The notes beneath the pieces are model-generated. The model was not told the origin of the DNA, did not search any database, and was given only the letters and a program-made list of their open reading frames with translations. Below, piece after piece: positions 7,140 through 15,747 of a stretch of 31,315 nucleotides of DNA. This DNA is from Caryophanales bacterium UBA1709 (GTDB taxonomy: Bacteria > Bacillota_I > Bacilli_A > RFN20 > UBA1709), in the NCBI GenBank assembly GCA_002317215.1, contig DCJD01000015.1:553-31867 (forward strand), given 5' to 3'. The first letter of the stretch is position 1; each line of letters begins with the position of its first letter. The position numbers and the translations under genes were made by a program.

Positions 7140-8015
7140 ATGGATTGGACAGCATCGTTTATTAACGCAATTGACTATATAGAAAGTCATTTATTAGAAG
7201 ATATAGATAATAAAAAAGTGGCAAAAGCAGTATCCATTTCTTCTTTTTATTTTGAAAAAGCATTCTTAATATATACTGGTTATAACGTTAATGAATATAT
7301 AAGAAATAGGAAACTATATAAAGCCGCTTTAGATATTCAATCAACTAGCTTAAAGATTATTGATATAGCTTTAAAATATGGATATCAAACATCTCAAGCT
7401 TTCACTAAAGCTTTTAGAAGATTTCATTCCTATTCCCCATCTCAAATAAAAAATAGAACTGGTCAAATTAAAATATTCTTGCCTTTAAAAATTAATATAT
7501 CTATTCAAGGAGGAAATAAAATGGATTACAAAGTAGAAGAAGAAAAAGAATTAGTATTTGTAGGTTTCAAAACAACTATTAAAGAAAATGAAGGATATGA
7601 TAAATGTCCAAAGTTCTGGGATGAGATTAATGAAAAATATTTCTCTAATATTAATGATGGATCAGAATTATCTAAGGCAATTATGAAATATTCAATTGGT
7701 TCATTTGCAATTTGTGTAAATAATAATGATTCAAATTGTTTTGATTATTATATATGCGGAAGATATAAAGAAGGAGAAATACCAAATGGATTAGAAAAAG
7801 TATCATTTAAATCTTCATTATGGGCTAAATTTAAATGTGTTGGTCCTTTACCTTCAGCCTTACAAACAGTTAATAATGAAATATGGCATGAATGGGTTAT
7901 AAATAATCATGAATACACTTTAGGATTTGATGCTGATATAGAATATTATTCTACTGGCGATATACACTCCGATAACTATGAATCAGAAATCTGGTTACCA
8001 GTTATTAAAAAGTAA
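7140..8015 (+). CDS. AraC family transcriptional regulator with GyrI-like effector domain
   Basis: I chose the ATG at 7140 rather than the in-frame GTG at 7128, because GAAGG ends five bases before the ATG; this gives 291 residues. Residues about 8-105 are a double-HTH AraC/XylS DNA-binding domain (LEDIDNKKVAKAVSISSFYF and the second helix set IIDIALKYGYQTSQAFTKAF). Residues about 125-290 form a GyrI-like/AraC effector-binding domain, with the typical VEEEKELVFVGFKT opening and the W-x-EWV and EIWLPV elements near the end. Proteins of this layout (Rob/SoxS-like HTH plus GyrI-like) bind small amphipathic compounds and control efflux or stress genes. The ligand is unknown. It is flanked by terminators, so it is monocistronic. 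Confidence 0.9.
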   Translation: MDWTASFINAIDYIESHLLEDIDNKKVAKAVSISSFYFEKAFLIYTGYNVNEYIRNRKLYKAALDIQSTSLKIIDIALKYGYQTSQAFTKAFRRFHSYSPSQIKNRTGQIKIFLPLKINISIQGGNKMDYKVEEEKELVFVGFKTTIKENEGYDKCPKFWDEINEKYFSNINDGSELSKAIMKYSIGSFAICVNNNDSNCFDYYICGRYKEGEIPNGLEKVSFKSSLWAKFKCVGPLPSALQTVNNEIWHEWVINNHEYTLGFDADIEYYSTGDIHSDNYESEIWLPVIKK

Positions 8016-8018
8016 TAA

Positions 8019-8044
8019 AAAACTCTCAATTTCTTGAGAGTTTT
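8019..8044. terminator. Bidirectional terminator
   Basis: An 11-bp stem (AAAACTCTCAA with TTGAGAGTTTT) and a TTTC loop. T runs occur on both strands, so it ends both the AraC-type gene (plus) and the lipoprotein gene at 8062 (minus). Confidence 0.85.
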
Positions 8045-8061
8045 CTTTATAAATGATTAGT

Positions 8062-8526
8062 TTATCTATAAGCAACTTTTAAATCAATTTTGTCAGCAAC
8101 ATATCTGGTAACTCCACCATATCTGTTCCAACAAACTAAAACTTCTTGATTAGCAATTTTTCCATCATATTTAAATGTTGTTCCAGCATAGAAATCTCCA
8201 TCTAACATATTAGCTAATTTTAATGCAGGTGCTGCTGAGCAGAAAATTGCTAATGTTTGAGAAAGAATATAAACACTTGCTGCATATTTTTCATCAGATT
8301 GTGCTTTTTCACCATCAATTTGAGCTACTTTGTCTTTAAATTCAACAACTACTCTAACTGCTTCTCCATCAACTTTACCTTTGATGATAGCTTTTTTAGC
8401 TTCTTTCTTTGATTCTTCTACTTTAGAAGCGGCTTCCATGAATTCTTCATAAGAAACTTTCTTTGCACAACCAGTAACACAAATTAGTGATAGTAATGCA
8501 ACAAATAAACTTGTGATTTTCTTCAT
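8062..8526 (-). CDS. Small lipoprotein, paralogue of the neighbouring lipoprotein
   Basis: A 154-residue protein with a lipoprotein signal peptide (MKK start, hydrophobic core, VTGC with Cys20). After the anchor it reads AKKVSYEEFMEAASKVEE, almost the same as the opening of the gene product at 8651-9169. The mature domain alternates short charged helices with beta-like stretches (AIIKGKVDGEAVRVVVEFKD; FKYDGKIANQEVLVCWNRYG). I do not recognise a named family. AAAGGAG precedes the ATG. It is probably anchored to the outer face of the membrane; ligand or role unknown. Confidence 0.75.
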   Translation of the reverse strand: MKKITSLFVALLSLICVTGCAKKVSYEEFMEAASKVEESKKEAKKAIIKGKVDGEAVRVVVEFKDKVAQIDGEKAQSDEKYAASVYILSQTLAIFCSAAPALKLANMLDGDFYAGTTFKYDGKIANQEVLVCWNRYGGVTRYVADKIDLKVAYR

Positions 8527-8617
8527 TTATAAAAATCTCCTTTTTCTATTTGTATTTTACCTATTTATCATCATGATTGTCAAATTATTAATATATAAAT
8601 ATATTTATAAGTAAATA

Positions 8618-8644
8618 AAAATGCCCTTTTCAGAAAAGGCATTT
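8618..8644 (-). terminator. Terminator of the second lipoprotein gene
   Basis: AAATGCC-CTTTT pairs with AAAAGGCATTT around a CAG loop, with one bulged C. T-rich sequence follows on the minus strand. It lies just after the stop codon at 8651. Confidence 0.75.
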
Positions 8645-8650
8645 ATTAAA

Positions 8651-9169
8651 CTATTTATATGTGATATTAACTTGGATATCCATTGTTATTTGGTTAGCGT
8701 TTTTTCCTTTATTTTCTTTCTTTGTTGCGTCAAAGAATGGATCATAGAATTTACATTCGTATTCAATAAGTGTTAATGCTCCATAATTTGTCCATCTTAG
8801 AGTAATTTCGTCGTTGTTAATTAAAAACTTACTTCCTGTATAATATTTAGTTTTATCTAGTTTTATTTTAGTAGCTTCGTCTAATGTTAAAGTTGTATAT
8901 GCTTCTTTAAAAGCATAATATGCTAAATCATTACGCTTTTCATCAGCTAGTCTTTCTTCATCAAATACAGGTTGTCCGTCTACAAAAGATATTTCATATT
9001 TAACTCTTGAGTCATCTATTCTTCCTCTAACAATCATTTTTGAAATATTTGGAGCTTGTTCTAAATGCTTGCTAGCTTCAACAAATTCTTCAAAACTAAC
9101 CTTTTTAGCACATCCAGTTAGAGCGAATATTGATAATATAACTAATAATAATTTATTTAATTTTTTCAT
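8651..9169 (-). CDS. Small lipoprotein, paralogue of the 8062-8526 product
   Basis: A 172-residue lipoprotein: signal peptide ending ALTGC with Cys20, then AKKVSFEEFVEASKHLEQ, parallel to the downstream paralogue. The mature parts share the order 'short helix, IVRG-R-DDSRVKYEISF strand pair, helix, tyrosine-rich strand (YYTGSKFLINNDEITLRWTNYG), last strand'. The shared YxGxxFxxxxxxI...V/LxWxxYG pattern in both proteins supports duplication and divergence. It is one of only two genes here ending in TAG. Function unknown. Its own terminator separates it from the paralogue, so the two are independently transcribed. Confidence 0.75.
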   Translation of the reverse strand: MKKLNKLLLVILSIFALTGCAKKVSFEEFVEASKHLEQAPNISKMIVRGRIDDSRVKYEISFVDGQPVFDEERLADEKRNDLAYYAFKEAYTTLTLDEATKIKLDKTKYYTGSKFLINNDEITLRWTNYGALTLIEYECKFYDPFFDATKKENKGKNANQITMDIQVNITYK

Positions 9170-9247
9170 ATTTCATCATTTCCTTATACATATTTAATAA
9201 TAATAGTTAATAAAAACTTGTCAAGAAGTTATATTTATAACATTTTA

Positions 9248-9256
9248 TGTTATAAT
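9248..9256 (+). promoter_or_regulatory. Extended -10 promoter of gltX
   Basis: TGTTATAAT (TG extension plus TATAAT at 9251-9256) stands about 22 bp upstream of the ATG at 9278. A weak -35-like TTATAT lies 16 bp upstream. Confidence 0.6.
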
Positions 9257-9277
9257 CAAAAAGCGAGGTGTATAAAT

Positions 9278-10945
9278 ATGAAAACATGGAATGACGTAGC
9301 AAACTTAATATTTCCTAATATTAATGAAACAATTGAAGATTTAAATAAGAGATTCCCTAAAAGAAATTTAAAAGAAGGAGCACTAGTAACTAGATTTGCT
9401 CCATCTCCTACTGGTTTCTTACATACTGGATCTTTATTTACTACATTACTTTGTTATCGTTTTGCTAAACAAAGTAATGGTATATTCTATATTCGTTTAG
9501 AAGACACTGATCAAAAAAGAGAGATTAGTGGTTCTGGAGATTTATTAATTAAAGAACTAGAAAGATTTAATATTATCCCAGATGAAGGATATCTTGGTGA
9601 TAAAGAAGTAGGTAATTATGGTCCTTATAAACAATCTGAAAGAGGACATATTTATGATATTTGTATTAAAGAATTAATTGCTAAAGGTAGAGCCTATCCA
9701 TGTTTTTGCACTCAAGAAGAATTAGATGCTTTAAGAGAAGAACAAGAAAGAAATAAAATTAGAACTGGTTATTATGGTTTCTTTGCTAAATATAAACAAA
9801 CAAGTAGTGATGATGCATATAAGTTAGTTAGTGAAGGAAAACCATATATTATTAGATTTAGAAGTAATGGAAGTTTTCTAAATAAAATTAAAGTTCACGA
9901 TGAAATAAGAGGGGATCTAGAATTATCTGAAAATGATCTAGATATCGTTATTAGAAAAAATGATAATCTCCCAACTTATCATTTCGCCCATTTAGTTGAT
10001 GATCATTTTATGGGAACTAGTCTTGTAATGAGAGGAGAAGAATGGCTACCATCTCTTCCAATTCATATTGAATTATTTGAAGCAATGGGTTGGGAAGCTC
10101 CTAAATATGCTCATATCCCTGCTATTATGAAAATGGATAATGGCAATAGAAGAAAGATTAGTAAAAGAAAAGACCCTGAAGCCGCTGTTAGTTACTTTAT
10201 TGAAAATGGTTATCCAAAAGAAGGTTTAATTGAATACTTATTTACAATTGCCAACTCAAACTTTGAAGAATGGCGTAACGAAAATAAAGATAAGAATTTA
10301 GAAGATTTCACCATTACTTTTGATAAGATATCTAAAGATGGAGCACTATTCGATATGGAAAAGATTAAATTCTTATCTAAAGAATACTTAGCTAGATTAG
10401 ATGCATCAACACTTGAAAATCAAATCTTAGATTGGGCTAATGTATTCAATAAGGAATTAGAAGAAAGAATATTAAGCGATAAAGAATATTTTAAAAACAT
10501 CTTAAATATCGAAAGAAATATTGAAAAGCCTAGAAAAGACTATGAGAAATATAGTGATGTAAAAGAAGCAACAAGATATTTCTATAAAGATATCTATGAT
10601 GGAATTGATATTAACTCATATCAATTCGATCATGAAAGATTCGATAATAATTTAATTAGAGATGTATTATCTACTTATCTAACTAAATTTAGTGACGTTA
10701 ATAGTGAAGAAGAATGGTTTAATACTGTTAAAGAAGTAACTAACATGGTAGGATTTTGCGATAATGTAAAAGAATACAAGAAAAATAAAGAAGCATATAA
10801 AGGACATGTTGGTGATATTGCTAGTATGATAAGAATATCTATTACTTCTAAATCTCAAACTCCAAATCTATTTGCAATCATTAAAGTTATTGGATTTGAT
10901 GAAGCAAAAAGAAGAATTAATCATGTGATTGAGGCTTTAAAGTAA
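9278..10945 (+). CDS. gltX: Glutamyl-tRNA synthetase
   Basis: The ATG at 9278 is preferred over the in-frame TTG at 9218, because GAGGTG sits seven bases before it and a promoter lies between the two; this gives 555 residues. It is a class I aminoacyl-tRNA synthetase that charges tRNA-Glu. The HIGH-type motif appears in RFAPSPTGFLHTG (39-51) and the KMSKS-type loop as KISKR at about 292. The internal RGEEWLPS and the ligand-binding DDHFMGTSLVMRGEEW region are typical. It is longer than the usual 460-490 residues, with an N-terminal extension of about 35 residues and a longer anticodon-binding end. Whether it also charges tRNA-Gln cannot be judged here. The stop overlaps the next gene's ATG (TAATG). 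Confidence 0.95.
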   Translation: MKTWNDVANLIFPNINETIEDLNKRFPKRNLKEGALVTRFAPSPTGFLHTGSLFTTLLCYRFAKQSNGIFYIRLEDTDQKREISGSGDLLIKELERFNIIPDEGYLGDKEVGNYGPYKQSERGHIYDICIKELIAKGRAYPCFCTQEELDALREEQERNKIRTGYYGFFAKYKQTSSDDAYKLVSEGKPYIIRFRSNGSFLNKIKVHDEIRGDLELSENDLDIVIRKNDNLPTYHFAHLVDDHFMGTSLVMRGEEWLPSLPIHIELFEAMGWEAPKYAHIPAIMKMDNGNRRKISKRKDPEAAVSYFIENGYPKEGLIEYLFTIANSNFEEWRNENKDKNLEDFTITFDKISKDGALFDMEKIKFLSKEYLARLDASTLENQILDWANVFNKELEERILSDKEYFKNILNIERNIEKPRKDYEKYSDVKEATRYFYKDIYDGIDINSYQFDHERFDNNLIRDVLSTYLTKFSDVNSEEEWFNTVKEVTNMVGFCDNVKEYKKNKEAYKGHVGDIASMIRISITSKSQTPNLFAIIKVIGFDEAKRRINHVIEALK

Positions 10946-11400
10946 TGGCTATCATATACATGCTTGTTGGGATTCCTGGCTCTGGTAAATCAACATTTGC
11001 TAAAAGTTTAGCAGCAATTGAAGATATCGATATTATTAGTAGTGATACAATTCGTAATCTCCATCCTTCTTGGGAAGAAGAAAAAATTTTTCCAGAAGTA
11101 TATCGTTTAATTGCTAAAGAAATTGAAAGCAATAAAAACGTTATCTATGATGCAACTAACTCTACACCAGCCTTTAGACATCGACTAATCGAAAATCTCG
11201 AACAATATAACATTAAATATGATATTGGGGTATATTATTTCGATACTAGTTATGAAGAATGCTATAGAAGAGTTGAAATAAGAAACACATTACCTAATCA
11301 AAGATATTTCCCATTAGATAAGCTAAAAGGATATAGCGATAATTTAGTTGAACCAGATGTAAAAGAAGGATTCATATTTGTTAAAAAGTTACATTTATAA
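10945..11400 (+). CDS. P-loop kinase of the polynucleotide kinase/AAA_33 type
   Basis: A 151-residue single-domain ATPase. The Walker A motif GIPGSGKST is at 9-17. The following ISSDTIR (31-37) matches the Asp-containing substrate-binding element of T4 polynucleotide kinase-like kinases, and VIYDATNSTP resembles their Walker B-like region. Arginines in ECYRRVEIRN form the likely lid. This group includes phage/plasmid polynucleotide 5'-kinases, zeta-like kinases and uncharacterised small-molecule kinases; the substrate is not predictable from the sequence. It overlaps the gltX stop by one base (TAATG), so it is translationally coupled to gltX. Confidence 0.8.
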   Translation: MAIIYMLVGIPGSGKSTFAKSLAAIEDIDIISSDTIRNLHPSWEEEKIFPEVYRLIAKEIESNKNVIYDATNSTPAFRHRLIENLEQYNIKYDIGVYYFDTSYEECYRRVEIRNTLPNQRYFPLDKLKGYSDNLVEPDVKEGFIFVKKLHL

Positions 11401-11405
11401 AAATT

Positions 11406-11431
11406 GATTGGTTAAAAACCAATCTTTTTTT
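11406..11431 (+). terminator. Terminator of the gltX-kinase operon
   Basis: An 8-bp stem GATTGGTT/AACCAATC with an AAA loop is followed by seven T residues. Confidence 0.9.
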
Positions 11432-11487
11432 ATATATTATATATACATATATAGAAATAAGAGTAATATATACTAATGGTGATTAAA

Positions 11488-12390
11488 ATGAATAAAAAAT
11501 TTAAAGTATTTAATGAGTTTATTATTATAGGTTTATTTGGAGCATTAAGCGCTACTACTTATATTATGTTTATCATAAATAATAAGTTTGCACCAAGTGG
11601 GATTAATGGTATCGCTACAATGGTTCAATATAAACTAGGTATATCTATTGGTTTTATTAGTTTATTTATCAATATTCCATTATGTATCTTAGCTTATATA
11701 TTTTTAAATAAACAATTTGCTTTAAAATCATTTACATATACATTATGCTATTCTCTTGTATATTTAGTTTTGCAAAACACTCATATTTTAGATAATTTTG
11801 CCTATAATGCTAATGGAACTGATATTATTATTCCTGTTTTAACTGCTGCATTAATCTCAGGTTATATATATGGAAATGTATTTAGAATTAATGCGAGTAC
11901 TGGAGGAACTGATATTATTGCTAAATTAATATCTAAAAGAAAACCTGAATTTAATTTCTTCTATGTTATATTTGTATTAAATGCAATCGTTGCTATCTCC
12001 TCATATTTTGTTTATGGTCAAATTGATCCATCTACTAATAAAATAATCTTTGATTTAAAACCAGTATTACTTTCTATTGGTTATAGCTATGTATCAAGTA
12101 AGATTGGTAATAGTATGTTAGAAGGTATTAAGAAAGCCGTTAAATTTGAAGTTATAACTGATGAACCAGAAAAACTTGCCCAAGAAATTATAGATGAGTT
12201 ACATCATAGTGTAACTATGAAAACAGTAACTGGAATGTATTCCCATTCAACTCATAAGCAATTGACTTGTATTGTTAATAAACATCAGATAGTTGATTTT
12301 AAACGAATACTAGAAAAATATCCTAATTCATTTGCATATGTAACTCCAATTCATGAAATGATTGGAAACTTTAAAAAGATTAAAAATTAA
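11488..12390 (+). CDS. YitT family membrane protein (DUF161 plus DUF2179)
   Basis: The ATG at 11488 is preferred over 11476, because GGTGAT ends four bases before it; the protein is then 300 residues. The N-terminal two thirds hold five to six transmembrane helices of the YitT/DUF161 type, with the typical APSGINGIATM motif near the first helices and INASTGGTDIIAKLISKR in the middle. The last 80 residues are a soluble DUF2179 domain (FEVITDEPEKLAQEIIDELHHSVT, then FAYVTPIHEMIG). The family is widespread in Bacillota and its function is unsettled. Flanking terminators make it monocistronic. Confidence 0.92.
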   Translation: MNKKFKVFNEFIIIGLFGALSATTYIMFIINNKFAPSGINGIATMVQYKLGISIGFISLFINIPLCILAYIFLNKQFALKSFTYTLCYSLVYLVLQNTHILDNFAYNANGTDIIIPVLTAALISGYIYGNVFRINASTGGTDIIAKLISKRKPEFNFFYVIFVLNAIVAISSYFVYGQIDPSTNKIIFDLKPVLLSIGYSYVSSKIGNSMLEGIKKAVKFEVITDEPEKLAQEIIDELHHSVTMKTVTGMYSHSTHKQLTCIVNKHQIVDFKRILEKYPNSFAYVTPIHEMIGNFKKIKN

Positions 12391-12393
12391 ATA

Positions 12394-12419
12394 AAAATGG
12401 TCAAATTTGACCATTTTTT
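12394..12419. terminator. Bidirectional terminator
   Basis: A near-perfect palindrome centred at 12405/12406 (AAAATGGTCAA paired with TTGACCATTTT) has T runs on both strands. It separates the convergent YitT and aldo/keto reductase genes. Confidence 0.85.
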
Positions 12420-12420
12420 A

Positions 12421-13524
12421 TTATTCAAATGCTTTTGCAATCTTTTCTAAGAATTCTCTTATCTGAATATGTTGAGGACAACTTCCTTCACATTTACCAC
12501 ATTTAATACAATCACTTGCTTTATGATCTGGATCAGTTTCAAGATGATATAATTTCCAAAGATTAGAACCATTAAAACTGCAATAATCATTATATAGTTT
12601 AAAGATCTCAGGAATATGAATATGTTTTGGACATCCATCAACACAATATTTACAAGCAGTACATGGAATAGTGATTGTTTTTCTAAGTTGATTTGCAATA
12701 TCTAAGCAAGTTTCTATTTCTTCTTTATCCATCTTTTTAAATTCACTCATATAACTAGTATTATCTATAACTTGTTCTAAATTACTCATCCCAGATAATA
12801 CAACTAATATATTATCAAAAGATGCAGCAAATCGAACTGCAAAACCAGCATCACTATAATTTCCAAATTTAGTTAGTTTATTATGTTCACTTTCTGGAAG
12901 TTTAGCTAGCCTTCCTCCTCTAATTGGTTCCATTACAATAACTTTCTTACCGTGTTTAACTGCAATATCATAACATTCTTTAGCTTTAATATCGCCTAAA
13001 TAATCCGCATAGTTAAATTGAAGTTGGACAAATTCTACAAATGGTTTTTCATTTAAAATCATTTCTAAAACTTCTGGAGTATCGTGGAAAGAAAGACCTA
13101 AATGTTTTATATATCCTTCTTCTTTCATTCTTAATCCAAATTCATAAGCATTAGTTTCTTTATATTTCTTATAGAAATTAGCGTTTTGAGCATGCATTAA
13201 ATAATAATCAAAATAGTCTACTCCAACAGTTTTAAGTTGATCTTTAAATAAGGGTTCTAAATCGCTTTCTTTTTCAAAAAGATTGAACGATAATTTATCC
13301 GCAATTAAATATTCATCTCTTTTATGTCGACTAGTTAAACATTTATTTAAAGCAACTTCGCTAAAACCTTGATGGTATACTCTTGCAGTATCAAAATAAT
13401 TAAATCCTTTATCAATAAAATAATCGACCATCTTATTAACGGTATCATAATCAATATGAGAGGTATTGTTATCAAAAAACGGTAATCTCATACACCCAAA
13501 TCCAAGTTTCTTTTTAATTTCCAT
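12421..13524 (-). CDS. Aldo/keto reductase with C-terminal 2x[4Fe-4S] ferredoxin domain
   Basis: A 367-residue protein. The N-terminal TIM barrel has the aldo/keto reductase catalytic set: Asp45, Tyr50, Lys77 and His111, within FDTARVYHQG and LMHAQN. The C-terminus adds a ferredoxin-like module with two four-cysteine clusters, Cys288/291/294/298 and Cys339/342/345/349, each followed by Pro. This combination is common in anaerobes and suggests electron transfer between an Fe-S carrier and a carbonyl/alcohol substrate that is not identifiable here. The start has AAAAGGAG, which lies inside the last codons of the upstream NUDIX gene two bases away, so the two are co-transcribed and coupled. Confidence 0.93.
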   Translation of the reverse strand: MEIKKKLGFGCMRLPFFDNNTSHIDYDTVNKMVDYFIDKGFNYFDTARVYHQGFSEVALNKCLTSRHKRDEYLIADKLSFNLFEKESDLEPLFKDQLKTVGVDYFDYYLMHAQNANFYKKYKETNAYEFGLRMKEEGYIKHLGLSFHDTPEVLEMILNEKPFVEFVQLQFNYADYLGDIKAKECYDIAVKHGKKVIVMEPIRGGRLAKLPESEHNKLTKFGNYSDAGFAVRFAASFDNILVVLSGMSNLEQVIDNTSYMSEFKKMDKEEIETCLDIANQLRKTITIPCTACKYCVDGCPKHIHIPEIFKLYNDYCSFNGSNLWKLYHLETDPDHKASDCIKCGKCEGSCPQHIQIREFLEKIAKAFE

Positions 13525-13526
13525 AT

Positions 13527-13997
13527 TTATTCTCCTTTTAAATCAATTACTTCAATTAATTTTCTGTTATCGTATATAAATTTATAATGAATATTAGTTT
13601 TATTATTTAATATATCATTTATAAAATATTTATCTCCTTCATACATTGGTAAATTAAATAAATCTATCTTATCAACCCAAACTAATTCTCCTTCGTCACA
13701 TTCTTTTATATCACCTTTAAAATTATCACTACTATACAAATACATTATTTCTTCATATTCATTATCTTTAAATTCAATGATTCCATGAAATGTATAACTT
13801 AATAAATCTAAATTAGATTCTTCTTTTACTTCTCTTATTAAGCATTCTTCAATAGTCTCATCTTTTTCTTTGTGTCCACCAATACCAAGATATAAACCTT
13901 TATTAAAATCATTTTCTTCTTTATTACGATATATTAATAAAAATTTATCTTTTGTATGGATATAGATAGAAGTAGTAGTTGGATTTAATTTAGACAT
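13527..13997 (-). CDS. NUDIX hydrolase
   Basis: A 156-residue protein with an intact Nudix box, G-x5-E-x7-REVKEE-x2-L, at residues 41-63, which binds Mg2+ and cleaves nucleoside diphosphate-linked substrates. The lead-in KFLLIYRNKEENDFNKGLYLGIGG resembles MutT/8-oxo-dGTP diphosphatase-like proteins, so nucleotide-pool sanitation is the best guess. AGGAGA stands about 13 bases before the ATG, a longer spacing than usual. It is the first gene of an operon with the aldo/keto reductase. Confidence 0.92.
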   Translation of the reverse strand: MSKLNPTTTSIYIHTKDKFLLIYRNKEENDFNKGLYLGIGGHKEKDETIEECLIREVKEESNLDLLSYTFHGIIEFKDNEYEEIMYLYSSDNFKGDIKECDEGELVWVDKIDLFNLPMYEGDKYFINDILNNKTNIHYKFIYDNRKLIEVIDLKGE

Positions 13998-14083
13998 AAT
14001 ATTTAATTAATCTCCTATTGTTTTATTTTAGCACATTTCTATTTATAATATATGTAATATATAAATAACGAAAGGATAATAAT

Positions 14084-14734
14084 ATGGGTTATATTTATTT
14101 AGGATTTTTTGTAGTATTTGCAACCATCCATTTAATTGCATCTTATAAAAATAATAAATCATTACGTAATGTTACTAAAGGATTTATATTATTTGCACTA
14201 ATGGGTTATTATGTCTCATTTAGAAAAGATTTTAGTTATCTAGCTGTCTTAGCTATTATATTTAGTTTTGGTGGGGATATGTTTTTAATCCCTCATGGTA
14301 CTAAATGGTTCGCTATCGGTGGAGTTAGTTTTATGATTAGTCATTTCTTCTTCGCTTTAGCTTATAGTGAAACCACAACTTTTGAAGTAGTACCTATCTT
14401 ATTAATTATTGGAAGTGCTGTTATTTATACAATTGCTGTATCTATAATATTTAAGAAATTATCAGCATATCTTCCTAAAGCATTATTCTATCCAATGTTT
14501 TTCTATTTATTAGTTAATGGAATGATGAATTGTTTTGCTATTTATAGATTTGCTAGTGGAATATGCTTTGAAACTATATTAGCAGTAATTGGTGCTGTAT
14601 CATTCTTTATTAGTGATACTAGTTTATTCTTTGTTAGATTTAATAAAAATAGTGTTCAAAAGAGTCATTTCTTAGTAATGTTAACATACACAATTGCCGA
14701 ATTCTTAATTGTAACTAGCTTAATTCTTTTATAA
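14084..14734 (+). CDS. YhhN/TMEM86 family protein (lysoplasmalogenase-like)
   Basis: A 216-residue integral membrane protein with seven to eight helices. The family signature is visible: FSFGGDMFLIPH near 65-76 with the conserved GD pair, then FAIGGVSFMISHFFFALAYS with the conserved His, and a late ISDTSLFFVRFN. Characterised members (TMEM86B, some bacterial YhhN) hydrolyse the vinyl ether bond of lysoplasmalogen. Plasmalogens occur in many anaerobes, so that role is plausible but not shown. A GAAAGGAT ribosome binding site precedes the ATG. It is a single gene with a shared terminator downstream. Confidence 0.88.
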   Translation: MGYIYLGFFVVFATIHLIASYKNNKSLRNVTKGFILFALMGYYVSFRKDFSYLAVLAIIFSFGGDMFLIPHGTKWFAIGGVSFMISHFFFALAYSETTTFEVVPILLIIGSAVIYTIAVSIIFKKLSAYLPKALFYPMFFYLLVNGMMNCFAIYRFASGICFETILAVIGAVSFFISDTSLFFVRFNKNSVQKSHFLVMLTYTIAEFLIVTSLILL

Positions 14735-14749
14735 TAATTTAATCAATTA

Positions 14750-14783
14750 TTAAAAAACGGAACTTAATTGTTCCGTTTTTTAA
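14750..14783. terminator. Bidirectional terminator
   Basis: A 14-bp perfect stem (14750-14763 with 14770-14783, core CGGAAC/GTTCCG) and a six-base loop, with T runs on both strands between convergent genes. Confidence 0.9.
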
Positions 14784-14787
14784 TCTT

Positions 14788-15636
14788 TTATTTTCCTATT
14801 AATCTAATTCCTTCTTTTAAATGTTTGCCAATCCATTGCCAATTAGTTGGATCATTTTGATCCCAACCACTAATTTGGTGGCCAAGCATTCCAAGAGATC
14901 CAGCAACTATTAATAATGTAACTACTATTGCAAGTTCAATTAATAAACCTCTAATTTGCCATTTTCTTGGTGCATCATGAATAACAACTGCTGCAACAAA
15001 GAAAGGAACATAACCAATAATAAATAGAATAAATGGAAAGTTAGGTTGCCACCATGGTTTTTCCCAAGTTAATACACCTAAATAATTTAATAATATTTCA
15101 ATACATACCGCTGAAATACTACCCATAACTATTGTAATAACTCTATTTAATATAGCTTTTCTTTTTATCTTCTTTTCTTCATCACTTAAGTTTTTAACAC
15201 CTACTTTATAATATAAGTTATTTGGATCATTTAAGTAATTTGAATTACCATCCATAAACTTATCTCCTTCGTAATTTGGAGTAGTAGATATCATATAGCA
15301 AGTAGCCATACCTAAGAACATAAACATAATACTAATTTCAATATTATATCCAATTAATATTTGATAAGCACTATTCCCAGCAAGAGTAGTTCCCCATACT
15401 GGTTGACCAGTAGTGGCATAAACCATAGAGTTCCAAGTTTCATTGAATACATCCCATAGCCAGAAAGCAACTCCACCAAATACAACTGAATATTTCTTTT
15501 CTCTAATTGTTTTCCATACTACATAAAATAGCATGACAAACAAAGGGACAACATACCATTGAAAAGTAGAAGGGTTCTGTAAACCTTGTTCTAATTCATA
15601 AGGAGTTGTCTTATTTGGATTCGAAAGTAAAAACAT
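14788..15636 (-). CDS. Uncharacterised tryptophan-rich polytopic membrane protein
   Basis: 282 residues, with AAGGAG before the ATG. I do not recognise the family. About six to seven transmembrane segments can be drawn: WYVVPLFVMLFYVVW, VVFGGVAFWLWDVF, IEISIMFMFLGMATCYM, a pair around VITIVMGSISAVCIEIL, FILFIIGYVPFFVAAVVI and LAIVVTLLIVAGSLGML. Between segments three and four is a hydrophilic loop (about residues 120-165) with NLSDEEKKIKRK. Conserved-looking elements are WDVFNETWNSMVY, the EKPWWQPNFP turn and HDAPRKW. The C-terminal tail is hydrophilic (SGWDQNDPTNWQW). Transport, sensing or lipid-related roles cannot be separated. It is monocistronic. Confidence 0.7.
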   Translation of the reverse strand: MFLLSNPNKTTPYELEQGLQNPSTFQWYVVPLFVMLFYVVWKTIREKKYSVVFGGVAFWLWDVFNETWNSMVYATTGQPVWGTTLAGNSAYQILIGYNIEISIMFMFLGMATCYMISTTPNYEGDKFMDGNSNYLNDPNNLYYKVGVKNLSDEEKKIKRKAILNRVITIVMGSISAVCIEILLNYLGVLTWEKPWWQPNFPFILFIIGYVPFFVAAVVIHDAPRKWQIRGLLIELAIVVTLLIVAGSLGMLGHQISGWDQNDPTNWQWIGKHLKEGIRLIGK

Positions 15637-15720
15637 ATTATAATTCTCCTTTTTATTTATTCTAATTATATATTTATCTATTTTTAATTATAAGATTTAT
15701 TAAATAATTTAATAAATCAT

Positions 15721-15747
15721 AAGAAAAGGGATATTAATCAATATCCC
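15721..15747 (-). terminator. Terminator of the U32-HAD operon
   Basis: An 8-bp stem (GGGATATT/AATATCCC, 15728-15735 and 15740-15747) with a four-base loop is followed on the minus strand by TTTTCTT. The HAD gene's stop codon lies inside the hairpin. Confidence 0.85.

Noticed and set aside
9218..9277. Upstream TTG start adding 20 residues to gltX
   Set aside because: The extension has no SD, is not family-like, and the extended -10 promoter lies inside it; the ATG at 9278 with GAGGTG is the real start.
12459..12698. Alternative minus-strand frame overlapping the ferredoxin part of the aldo/keto reductase
   Set aside because: The reductase frame carries both conserved four-cysteine clusters there; the other frame has no support.
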